Positions 57,256 through 64,000 of a stretch of 64,000 bases of DNA are shown piece by piece. The stretch is from the NCBI RefSeq assembly GCF_004116265.1, contig NZ_QOUX01000001.1, positions 496,001 through 560,000 on the forward strand. The letters are read 5' to 3'. Position 1 is the stretch's first letter. Each line of letters opens with the position of its first letter. The position numbers were made by a program, and so were the translations under genes. The DNA comes from Anaerobacillus alkaliphilus. Lineage in GTDB: Bacteria > Bacillota > Bacilli > Bacillales > Anaerobacillaceae. The notes below the pieces were generated by a model. It was not told the origin of the DNA, searched no databases, and saw only the letters and a program-made list of their open reading frames with translations.

Positions 57256-58068
57256 TTACATTAACGAAAGTTGTTCGCCACCTTTTACTTCAATAATGTC
57301 ATCTTCGACTCTAAGCCAAATAGACATAGCGTTTGGATTGTACACAAATTGACTGTTAGCTGAGAACTTCAGGTTATGGAATGCCTTTACGTAGTCAATG
57401 ATTTCAATATTAGTTGCATACCAAATGTCATCACGGCCACCAATTAATTGGCAAAAATCTTCGATAAGATCCCAGTTTTGATCCCTATCAAATTCGTAAC
57501 TGTGTCCCCAGACGTACATCATGTACAAGTATTGTTGCTTATGTAAACCAATAAATTCCTTTGCTAAGTCAAGTAATTGATGGTTGTGATGGCAGGTTGG
57601 ATTCCACTCATACAAGTCATCTGGCATATAAAACGTGCCGGTACTCTTTACGGTGCGCGCGTACTCGATCCCGAGATGTGGCAACATGTCTTTAATTTTC
57701 TTGTTATAAGAACCGTTTGGGTAGGAAAGACCTCTAACAGTGTAACCAACAATGCTTTCTAATCCTTTACGGTCTTCAATGATTTCCTCGATTAGTTGTT
57801 CTCGCGGTGATCTTTCAATGGTAGGGTGTGTCACCGTATGAGCTGATACCTCGTGATTTTTGTAAAGCTCAGGTATGTCCTGTTTTGAAATGCGCTCATC
57901 ATCAGTCTCGGTTAATCCTGAATTCAGGTGGAAAGTTCCCCTTATTCCATGTCGGTTAAAAATAGAGAGTAACTTTCTGTCTGCATGTTTCCCATCATCA
58001 TAACTCATCGTCAAAACTTTATGTCTCCCATTCGGGAACGTTAATAGTACTTTTGGAATTGTAATCAC
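57256..58068 (-). CDS. Polysaccharide deacetylase family protein (cytoplasmic)
   Basis: 270 residues. NodB-homology motifs: SYDDG with D24 and D25, HTVTHPTIE providing the two metal-binding histidines, RGLSYPNGSYN and MYVWGHSYEF near the C-terminus. No signal peptide, unlike peptidoglycan deacetylases, so it may act on a soluble sugar or amide. The remembered family N-terminus (LLTFPNGKHKxLTMSYDDG) fits the sequence. GTG at 58068 overlaps GAGAGGTG, so the true start is uncertain by a few codons. Confidence 0.82.
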   Translation of the reverse strand: MITIPKVLLTFPNGRHKVLTMSYDDGKHADRKLLSIFNRHGIRGTFHLNSGLTETDDERISKQDIPELYKNHEVSAHTVTHPTIERSPREQLIEEIIEDRKGLESIVGYTVRGLSYPNGSYNKKIKDMLPHLGIEYARTVKSTGTFYMPDDLYEWNPTCHHNHQLLDLAKEFIGLHKQQYLYMMYVWGHSYEFDRDQNWDLIEDFCQLIGGRDDIWYATNIEIIDYVKAFHNLKFSANSQFVYNPNAMSIWLRVEDDIIEVKGGEQLSLM

Positions 58069-58254
58069 CTCTCATTGTTGAATACTATCTAATTCTTAGT
58101 TTATTTTAAAATATCCTTCTTATCTTTAGGAAGGAATTTCTCAATACATAGAGAAAAGTATTTAGAGTCTGTAAATTTTGGTTTTAAATCCTTGAAAAAT
58201 GAATACATTTGACATAAAACGTGGATAGAAAATACACCAATGGTAGGTGACATC

Positions 58255-58986
58255 ATGAACTGTCCAATCGGAAAAAGGAAGTTAGAAGATTATCATAAGG
58301 GAAATTTAAGTTTTGCAGACTACAAGGCAACGAATGAACATTTGGCTACGTGTGAGGTTTGTGCGACTAAACTTGATGCAATTATTAATAAAACAGATCA
58401 GGAAGCTAACTCAACTAAATCACCTAAATGGCTTAGGTCTGCTTTACTCTTTAGTCTCATTGTTCTCTGTATCATTGTGGCTATTTATAGCGGTTACCTC
58501 GCCTTGTTTAAAGATGAGCCAGAAGTAGTAACGATTGAAGTTGTCGCAGAGGAGGTTGATCTTGAGGTAGAAGAGGATCATCACATCGATTTTACGATTA
58601 CTCATGCTGATGTTGGAGATAGAATTATTGTGTACTTTGAAATTCGAGATCTAAATCAAGAGCACAATTATTTTTTCGAACATTATCGTTTCAGCTATAG
58701 GGATAGTATGATAGGTCCTTTTACTGCATCTGAAGATATTCTAATGGAGATCGAACCTGGTGGTGTGAGCAAAGGAGAGCTACATTTACTGCCGTTACTA
58801 GGAAATGAAGATGAGATTATCATTCAGCTTTACGAGCTTTTTAGGATAAATAATAATGAGATAGAACCTTTTTCGAAGGAATGGTTTGCAAAGGAAAACC
58901 GTACTTACTTACACGGAGAATGGGAATTTAATTTTCTTATTCAAAAAGATCAATCGTTAACATTTAGTAATAAAGTGGAGGATTAG
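58255..58986 (+). CDS. Zinc-finger anti-sigma-like membrane protein, orphan
   Basis: 243 residues. N-terminal zf-HC2-like region with HLATCEVC (HxxxCxxC), the zinc anti-sigma signature; then one membrane helix (SALLFSLIVLCIIVAIYSGY) and a beta-rich outer domain of about 150 residues. Zinc anti-sigma factors usually sit next to their sigma gene; none is adjacent here, so the partner is unknown or the domain has another use. ATG at 58255 follows TAGGTGA. The next gene begins right after the stop. Confidence 0.68.
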   Translation: MNCPIGKRKLEDYHKGNLSFADYKATNEHLATCEVCATKLDAIINKTDQEANSTKSPKWLRSALLFSLIVLCIIVAIYSGYLALFKDEPEVVTIEVVAEEVDLEVEEDHHIDFTITHADVGDRIIVYFEIRDLNQEHNYFFEHYRFSYRDSMIGPFTASEDILMEIEPGGVSKGELHLLPLLGNEDEIIIQLYELFRINNNEIEPFSKEWFAKENRTYLHGEWEFNFLIQKDQSLTFSNKVED

Positions 58987-58987
58987 C

Positions 58988-59539
58988 ATGTACTATAAAG
59001 AAAATGAATTAGTAATAAGGTCGATTAATGAACAAGACTTACCGCGGCTTTGGCAGCTAATGTATGGGAAAGAAGAGCCAGAGTGGAAAAAATGGGATGC
59101 ACCTTATTTTGAGCATAAACATGTCCCTTATGAAGATTTTATGGGGGAAAAGAAAAAATGGGTTGACCAAATTGATCACTGGGCTATTTTAGTTGACGAT
59201 GAACTGATAGGGACCCTAGGCTATTATTGGGAGCATAAACCTTCAAATTGGCTTGAAATGGGGATTGTCATTTACGATCCAAACTATTGGAGTGGAGGTT
59301 TCGGGACGCGAGCAATACGATTTCTAATTAATCATCTTTTTACAACGATGCCATTAGTTCGCGTTGGCTATACCACCTGGTCAGGAAATGAGCGAATGAT
59401 TAAGGTTGGTGAAAAACTTGGGATGACCATGGAAGCAAGACTTAGGAAATGCCGGTTCTATAACGGTGAATATTATGACTCGATCAGAATGGGCTTATTA
59501 AGGGAAGAGTGGGAAGGGAACTCGTTTTTTCGTGATTAA
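58988..59539 (+). CDS. GNAT-family N-acetyltransferase (RimJ/RimL type)
   Basis: 183 residues. Motif A: MGIVIYDPNYWSGGFGTRAI near residues 84-103, followed by INHLFTTMPLVRVGYTTWSG and NERMIKVGEKLGM, the RimJ/RimL-like layout. The substrate is unknown. ATG at 58988 shares its GGAGG site with the stop region of the preceding gene, only 1 bp away, so the two are likely translationally coupled. Confidence 0.83.
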   Translation: MYYKENELVIRSINEQDLPRLWQLMYGKEEPEWKKWDAPYFEHKHVPYEDFMGEKKKWVDQIDHWAILVDDELIGTLGYYWEHKPSNWLEMGIVIYDPNYWSGGFGTRAIRFLINHLFTTMPLVRVGYTTWSGNERMIKVGEKLGMTMEARLRKCRFYNGEYYDSIRMGLLREEWEGNSFFRD

Positions 59540-59553
59540 AGGTGAGCAAAGAC

Positions 59554-60054
59554 GTGCGTTATAAGAGAATACATATCATTGGTTCTGTAGGAAGCGGTAA
59601 AACAACTCTTGGAAGGCAATTATCTTCTACGTTACATATACCAGTTTTTGAGTTAGATAATGTTGTATGGGAAAGGTCTCCAACTGGTGATATGAGAAGA
59701 AATGATCAAGAACGAGATGCCCAGTTACAGGAAATTGTACAAAAAGATACTTGGATTCTTGAGGGTGTTCATCATACATGGGTGAAGCCAAGCTTCGAGA
59801 AAGCGGATCTCATTATATTTTTAGACACCAGCTATTCAAAAAGAACGTATCGCATCATTACGAGGTACTGTCGGCAAAAATTAGGGATAGAAAATGCCAA
59901 TTATAAACCTAGCTTTAAAATTTTTAAGAGTATGTTTAGTTGGAATGCACATTTTGAAAAAAAAAGTAAACCAGAAATCCTTCAGATTTTAGAAGAGTTT
60001 CAGGATAAGGTTGTCATTATAAAGAATGCAAGTGAATTGCGATTAAAGGACTAA
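59554..60054 (+). CDS. P-loop NTPase, adenylate-kinase-like (topology modulation type)
   Basis: 166 residues. Walker A GSVGSGKTTL at residues about 8-17; FELDNVVW and the lid-like segment resemble the FLAR1-like DNA topology modulation/adenylate kinase-related group that bacilli carry in numbers. Phosphate transfer to a small substrate is expected. GTG at 59554 lies 8 bp after AAAGGTGA; the GTG at 59542 overlaps that site. End of the gene overlaps a hairpin. Confidence 0.75.
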   Translation: MRYKRIHIIGSVGSGKTTLGRQLSSTLHIPVFELDNVVWERSPTGDMRRNDQERDAQLQEIVQKDTWILEGVHHTWVKPSFEKADLIIFLDTSYSKRTYRIITRYCRQKLGIENANYKPSFKIFKSMFSWNAHFEKKSKPEILQILEEFQDKVVIIKNASELRLKD

Positions 60055-60076
60055 AGAACTATTTCTTTAGTCCTTT
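60045..60076 (+). terminator. Terminator-like hairpin
   Basis: AAAGGACTAAAG pairs with CTTTAGTCCTTT; T-run belongs to the stem, followed by AAAA. Confidence 0.55.
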
Positions 60077-60098
60077 AAAAATACTCTAAGCAGAATAG

Positions 60099-60126
60099 TT
60101 GATTAATTTTTATGGCGGATTATAAT
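60099..60126 (+). promoter_or_regulatory. Sigma-A-like promoter of glutathione peroxidase
   Basis: TTGATT (60099-60104), 16-bp spacer, TATAAT (60121-60126). Confidence 0.6.
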
Positions 60127-60180
60127 AAAGATACAAACTATTGACCTAGTTCGAAACTAACAACTTTGGAGGACGCACAA

Positions 60181-60744
60181 ATGAATGTTTATAATTTTTC
60201 AGCTGTAGCTATGAACGGAAGAGAAGTACCTCTTCAAGACTATAAAGGTAAGGTAGTATTAATTGTTAATACTGCTGGAAGATGTGGATTTACATATCAA
60301 TATGAAGATTTACAACGATTATACAATCGCTATAAAGAGAAAGGCTTCGTTATTCTTGGGTTTCCTTGTAATCAATTTGATAATCAAGAGCCTGACAATA
60401 ATGAAAAAATTCAAGCTTCTTGTCTATTAAACTATGGAGTTAGCTTCCCATTATTTCAAAAGATTGACGTACGTGGGGAAAATGCTCATCCTTTATTCCA
60501 CTACCTATCACACTCTAAACCGTTTGAAGGATTTAACAAGTTCCATCCAGTGGCAAAAATTCTAATTCCATTATTAAACGACAAACACCCAGAGTATTTA
60601 GTAGACGATTACTCAATCAAGTGGAACTTTACGAAGTTCTTAATTAGCCCAGAGGGTGAAGTAGTGAAACGCTTAGAGTGTACAACTGATATTATTGATT
60701 TAGAGTTAGATATAGAGAAGTTATTGGAAACTACACACGCTTAA
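60181..60744 (+). CDS. bsaA: Glutathione peroxidase-family (thiol peroxidase)
   Basis: 187 residues. Catalytic Cys at C35 in NTAGRCGFT, glutamine in FPCNQFDNQEP and tryptophan in KWNFTKFLI, plus the resolving-type Cys in ASCLLNYG. Reduces hydroperoxides with thioredoxin or a low-molecular-weight thiol; selenocysteine is not used. Equivalent to B. subtilis BsaA. ATG at 60181 follows TTTGGAGG. No obvious PerR box was found by eye. Monocistronic, with promoter and terminator. Confidence 0.92.
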   Translation: MNVYNFSAVAMNGREVPLQDYKGKVVLIVNTAGRCGFTYQYEDLQRLYNRYKEKGFVILGFPCNQFDNQEPDNNEKIQASCLLNYGVSFPLFQKIDVRGENAHPLFHYLSHSKPFEGFNKFHPVAKILIPLLNDKHPEYLVDDYSIKWNFTKFLISPEGEVVKRLECTTDIIDLELDIEKLLETTHA

Positions 60745-60784
60745 AAAGTAAGTCACATGGGATTTTCCCGTGTGACTTACTTTT
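60744..60784 (+). terminator. Terminator after glutathione peroxidase
   Basis: AAAAGTAAGTCACATGGG pairs with CCCGTGTGACTTACTTTT (one G-U pair). Confidence 0.9.
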
Positions 60785-60881
60785 CTGTTAGGTACCTATT
60801 TTTTTATCTTTCAGGCTGCTAGAGGAATTAGTTCGTTTTTATTGAATATATAATTTATACATTTGCCTATGGGGGATAGTT

Positions 60882-61550
60882 ATGTTTACTCTTCTGAAAC
60901 GACTTATTCTAAATCAGCTCCATTTATTAAGATTGCCAGAACTAGATTTACCGAAAGAAACTATTCATGAGTTTGATGATATTTATGATCGCCATATATC
61001 CACTGCTGAAGGAAAAATTGTTCCGTTTGAATGTAGATATCCGAAGTATATGTTCTTAAACTACCTTATAGAAACAAAAGATGTGTTGGTGCATGGGACA
61101 AATAAGTCAGATATCGTGAGTTTCGAACCGAGGAAACAAACACTTTTTAATGGAAAGCCTGTAAAAGCAGTTTTTGCGGCTTCTGATGGAGTTTGGTCAC
61201 TGTTCTTTGCGGTTATAAATAGGGTTGGTTATGTTGGCTCTTTACGAAACCTTTGCATAACTTCGCCGACAAAAAAGGGAATAAAGCGGTATTATTATTT
61301 CTCGCTTAATAAAGACTTTCATGGCGAATGTTGGAGTGATGGTACAATATATTTTTTGCCTAAGAAAGACTTTAAACCAGGTGGAATTAAAGACGAATGG
61401 ATATGTGAAACTGCAGTTAAGCCGCTTGCAAAGATGACTGTAACTGCATCTGAATTTCCCTTTAAGGAACATATTTTTCGGCATTCGGAAACTGATTCTG
61501 TTGTAAAAACATGGGTAAAATCGCTGGTATTAAATAAAAAATTACCTTAA
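60882..61550 (+). CDS. Hypothetical protein, possible ADP-ribosyltransferase-like fold
   Basis: 222 residues, not recognised. The central region has VLVHGTNKSDIVSFEPRKQT and KPVKAVFAASDGVWSLFFAV; the YHGT-like opening and the FAA/S-D-x-W-x-L-F-F-A block resemble small ADP-ribosyltransferase-fold or KptA-like families, but the resemblance is too loose for an assignment. The C-terminal half is basic (about 40 K/R residues). No signal peptide, no neighbours that explain it. ATG at 60882 follows GGGGGA. Confidence 0.5.
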   Translation: MFTLLKRLILNQLHLLRLPELDLPKETIHEFDDIYDRHISTAEGKIVPFECRYPKYMFLNYLIETKDVLVHGTNKSDIVSFEPRKQTLFNGKPVKAVFAASDGVWSLFFAVINRVGYVGSLRNLCITSPTKKGIKRYYYFSLNKDFHGECWSDGTIYFLPKKDFKPGGIKDEWICETAVKPLAKMTVTASEFPFKEHIFRHSETDSVVKTWVKSLVLNKKLP

Positions 61551-61571
61551 TTCACGTTGTGGAGGTTTTTC

Positions 61572-61925
61572 ATGAAAATTTTTCGCTTTAATCAAGAAGT
61601 GGGCAAACAAATTAACGCATTTGGCTCTAATTTTGTTATGTCTAGAATTGGTAATTACCATGGAGAATTTCAATTAGGGTGTATGCACATAGATAAGTAC
61701 GGCTTAGTTGGGCGACACGAGGCAACGACGAATCAGCTCTTTCTAGTCATCGAGGGAGAAGGGTGGGTAACCGGAGAAACGGATGAGAAACTCACTATTA
61801 AAGCTGGCGAAGCAGCATTCTGGATAAAAGGAGAAAATCATGCTGCGGGAACAGGAAATAACACCATGAAGGCAATAGTACTTGAGGGAGAGAATGTAGA
61901 TCCAGCAAAACTTATGTCGGAATAG
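61572..61925 (+). CDS. Cupin-domain protein
   Basis: 117 residues, a single cupin barrel. VGRHEATTNQLFLVIEGEGW matches the first cupin motif (the usual HxH pair is reduced to one His), and the second motif is seen in LTIKAGEAAFWIKGENHAAG with one histidine. Metal binding is therefore possible but reduced. The function is unknown; it may sense a small molecule. ATG at 61572 lies 8 bp after GGAGG. Next gene follows at 11 bp. Confidence 0.75.
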   Translation: MKIFRFNQEVGKQINAFGSNFVMSRIGNYHGEFQLGCMHIDKYGLVGRHEATTNQLFLVIEGEGWVTGETDEKLTIKAGEAAFWIKGENHAAGTGNNTMKAIVLEGENVDPAKLMSE

Positions 61926-61936
61926 AGAGGTGTTTT

Positions 61937-62206
61937 ATGTTCTATTTTTTTTACGTATTTAGTTGCATGTTAGTAGGCTTACTGACATTGTTAGTTCAGA
62001 GGAAAAAATACTCTCATTTAGGGTTTGGTCTGTTAAGGGCATTCATGATTAGTGTTGTAGGTTTGTTACTACCTAATCTAATTATTTTTTATGATCAAGT
62101 ATTTTACTTGGAAGTAGGCTTTCATTTAGTACACTATGGAATTTTGTTGGTAATATCAATTACTATCAGTTATTTTATTAGTAGGATTGTAATTGCAACA
62201 GAGTAG
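61937..62206 (+). CDS. Small membrane protein
   Basis: 89 residues. Three hydrophobic helices near residues 1-19, 33-50 and 64-84 with basic loops. No family recognised. It lies between the cupin gene (11 bp) and a GNAT gene (14 bp), so all three are probably one transcript. GAGAGGTG precedes its ATG. Confidence 0.5.
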   Translation: MFYFFYVFSCMLVGLLTLLVQRKKYSHLGFGLLRAFMISVVGLLLPNLIIFYDQVFYLEVGFHLVHYGILLVISITISYFISRIVIATE

Positions 62207-62220
62207 ATGGGGGAAAATTT

Positions 62221-62625
62221 ATGTTATATAAACATTCGATAGAAGGAATTAGTTTAGAAATGTTAAAAGGCTTTTTTGTTGGTTGGCCAAACCCGCCACA
62301 ACCTGATACTCATCTAAGGTTACTAGAAAATAGTAGTCATGTTGTACTAGCGGTGGATGAAGAGTCAAACTCAGTTGTAGGATTTATCACGGCGATTAGT
62401 GATGGGGTGTTATCTGCTTACATTCCTTTTTTAGAAGTTCTACCAGATTATCAAAACAGAGGAATTGGTAAGGAATTGGTGAAGAGGATGATGGAACAGC
62501 TCGAGGATATTTATATGATCGATCTGATGTGTGATCAGGAGTTACAACCTTATTATGAAAAGCTAGGGATGATTAAATCAACGGGAATGGTGTTCCGAAA
62601 CTACAGCAAGCAATCGGGTAAATAA
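62221..62625 (+). CDS. GNAT-family N-acetyltransferase
   Basis: 134 residues. Motif A reads LEVLPDYQNRGIGKELVKRM (Q/R-x-x-G-x-G pattern), preceded by VVGFITAISDGVLSAYIPFL and followed by IDLMCDQELQPYYEKLGM. A short, single-domain GNAT as found in many bacilli; the substrate is unknown. ATG at 62221 follows ATGGGGGA. Ends before a clear terminator. Confidence 0.85.
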   Translation: MLYKHSIEGISLEMLKGFFVGWPNPPQPDTHLRLLENSSHVVLAVDEESNSVVGFITAISDGVLSAYIPFLEVLPDYQNRGIGKELVKRMMEQLEDIYMIDLMCDQELQPYYEKLGMIKSTGMVFRNYSKQSGK

Positions 62626-62626
62626 A

Positions 62627-62665
62627 AAATAAGCATTACTTCACGATGTGGGGTAATGCTTATTT
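62627..62665 (+). terminator. Terminator after the cupin/GNAT unit
   Basis: AAATAAGCATTAC pairs with GTAATGCTTATTT around a 13-nt loop. Confidence 0.8.
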
Positions 62666-62691
62666 TATAAAGGCAGGGTAAGGAGCTTTTA

Positions 62692-63483
62692 ATGATGAGA
62701 TTATTAACGTTAAACTGTCACTCGTGGCGGGAGAAAAACCAATTACAAAAGATCAAAATATTGGCTCGAACAATTAAAGAAAATGCTTATGATGTGATTG
62801 CGCTTCAGGAAGTGAGTCAGAGTATATTCTCGAAAAAAATTGATAAAGAAGTTAAGAGGGATCACTATGGGCAAGTTTTACTAAACGAATTAAGGGCAAT
62901 CGGCGTTCATGATTATCGCTTAGTTTGGAGTTTTTCACATATTGGCTATATCTCTTATGAGGAGGGAGTTGCTATAATAACCAAGCATCCAATAGAAGAA
63001 ACGAGCTCATTTTATGTCAGTAGGACAACCAATCCTTTAAATTGGAAAGCCAGAAAAATAGTTGGTGTGAAAATTCAATATAACGGGAAAGCAATATCTT
63101 TTTATACTTGTCATCTTGGATGGTGGGATGATAAAGATGAGCCTTTTAAGGATCAGATCGACAGATTAATGGAACACGTTCCACACGATGAAGCATATTT
63201 CTTACTCGGAGACTTTAATAACGACGCTTCAAAAGGGAATGAGGGGTACGATTATTTGCTACAAAAAGGCTTAGTTGACACCTTCGAAATGGCTACTGAG
63301 AAAGATAAAGGAACAACCGTTAGTGGTAATATTGCTGGTTGGAGCAAGAATAAACAAGATTTACGAATTGATTATATTTTTACGAATCAAGAAATTCCTG
63401 TTAGTCGCTCGAACGTCATTTTCAATGGTGATAATAAACCAGTGATCTCAGATCACTTTGGTGTAGAATTAAAAGTGTTTTAA
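62692..63483 (+). CDS. Endonuclease/exonuclease/phosphatase family protein
   Basis: 263 residues, DNase-I-like fold. The motif order is complete: TLNCHSW near residues 6-12, IALQEVSQ with the metal-binding Glu, LLGDFNNDAS with Asp-Asn, LRIDYIF and SDHFGVEL with Asp-His. No signal peptide, unlike sphingomyelinases, so a cytoplasmic phosphodiesterase or phosphatase is expected. The start is ATG 62692 (or 62695), 7 bp after AAGGAG. Substrate cannot be told from sequence. Confidence 0.87.
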   Translation: MMRLLTLNCHSWREKNQLQKIKILARTIKENAYDVIALQEVSQSIFSKKIDKEVKRDHYGQVLLNELRAIGVHDYRLVWSFSHIGYISYEEGVAIITKHPIEETSSFYVSRTTNPLNWKARKIVGVKIQYNGKAISFYTCHLGWWDDKDEPFKDQIDRLMEHVPHDEAYFLLGDFNNDASKGNEGYDYLLQKGLVDTFEMATEKDKGTTVSGNIAGWSKNKQDLRIDYIFTNQEIPVSRSNVIFNGDNKPVISDHFGVELKVF

Positions 63484-63551
63484 AGATTTAAATTCCTGTA
63501 CCTTGTAAATACTATTAATTGACAAGAATAGTTGACAAAGAAGGTGCACAC

Positions 63552-64000
63552 ATGAAGCAAAATCATATTGATTTAACGGCTAGTGAAATGAGTTACTTAT
63601 GGAATACATACCAAGCACAATGCATGAACTATTGCATATTAACTTATTTTGATTCGATAGTAGAAGATGAGGAAATTAAGAAAATAAATCAGTTAAACCT
63701 CAACGCGAGTGTAAGGTATCTTGACCAACTTAAGCAGATCTTTACGGAAGAGCAGTTGCCTGTTCCTGTAGGATATTCTGAAGCAGATCTTACAAAGACT
63801 ACTGAAAGGCTATATACTGACCCGTTTATCTTATATTATCAATGGTTTATCGCGAAGGGCAATTTAAACTACGGGTCAATTGCAATTAATACGATAGCTA
63901 GGGAAGATGTATTTACGTTTTTCAGCGAATTTATCAAAGACGCTCTTGCAACACTAAACACTTCAAGAAAGCTACTGTTAGAGAAGGGGTTATGGGTTAG
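63552..64000 (+). CDS. DUF3231 protein (3' end outside window)
   Basis: The first 149 codons are seen and the frame is open to the right edge. Residues 6-149 form one four-helix DUF3231 unit: IDLTASEMSYLWNTYQAQCM, then LPVPVGYSEADL and DPFILYYQWFIAKGNLNYGS. Full members of the family have two such units and about 330 residues, so the gene probably continues for about 180 codons. Related to coat-protein-like folds, with no known function. ATG at 63552 follows AAGGTG. Confidence 0.75.
   Translation, partial: MKQNHIDLTASEMSYLWNTYQAQCMNYCILTYFDSIVEDEEIKKINQLNLNASVRYLDQLKQIFTEEQLPVPVGYSEADLTKTTERLYTDPFILYYQWFIAKGNLNYGSIAINTIAREDVFTFFSEFIKDALATLNTSRKLLLEKGLWV

Overview
The window is a chromosomal segment of an endospore-forming, low-GC Firmicute of the Bacillaceae. 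Support comes from strong GGAGG-type ribosome binding sites, frequent TTG and GTG starts, two YjcZ-like small sporulation proteins that each sit behind a sigma-K-like promoter, several GerPA/GerPF-like proteins, a KinB-like sensor kinase, the yhbD-bacE-bacF bactofilin order known from Bacillus subtilis, and mtnU/mtnE-type methionine-salvage genes. The species cannot be named from sequence alone. No rRNA, tRNA, CRISPR array, prophage or autonomous transposase was seen.

Layout. 1-9 kb: short FAD oxidoreductase (partial), sensor kinase, DUF2642 protein, manganese catalase, PLP enzyme, nucleotidyltransferase and a large S-layer-anchored YcdB-like protein. 9-20 kb: GNAT, SRAP repair protein, Nudix and small proteins, a 52-bp repeat array, a LysE exporter behind a structured leader, an APC permease, a regulator/MFS pair with an inverted-repeat operator, and the bactofilin operon. 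20-29 kb: SRPBCC protein, serine hydrolase, flavoprotein, a small MITE-like element, YjcZ proteins, a SUV3-like RNA helicase, a second 52-bp array, an L,D-transpeptidase and RluF. 29-36 kb: a spore-flavoured cluster of GerPA-like proteins and an Hsp20-like protein, azoreductase, a second MITE copy, a DMT transporter, CatE and very small acidic proteins. 36-46 kb: DUF1836 regulator, hemolysin III, DbpA, an RsgA paralogue behind a leader-peptide attenuator, Nudix, zinc-ribbon protein, esterase and HpaB-type monooxygenase. 46-64 kb: ECF sigma/anti-sigma pair, MtnU, prolyl oligopeptidase, a third 52-bp array, MtnE, a broken PAS histidine kinase, secreted beta-propeller protein, GNAT and Nudix genes, SDR, deacetylase, glutathione peroxidase and a run of small soluble enzymes.

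Most genes are single or in two- to three-gene units separated by clear hairpin terminators, many of them bidirectional between convergent genes. The most noteworthy signals are non-coding. (i) Three intergenic arrays share an exact 52-bp period and a common ungapped core although their sequences have diverged. (ii) An apparent ribosome-mediated transcription attenuator precedes the RsgA paralogue: promoter, 22-codon leader peptide, mutually exclusive antiterminator and terminator, then a second terminator. (iii) Two copies of a TIR element each carry a perfect 8-bp target duplication. (iv) A leader upstream of lysE could sequester its ribosome binding site.

Start codons were chosen from the best Shine-Dalgarno spacing, so several differ from the longest possible frame. 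Functions are from recognition of motifs and family resemblance; no database search was run.
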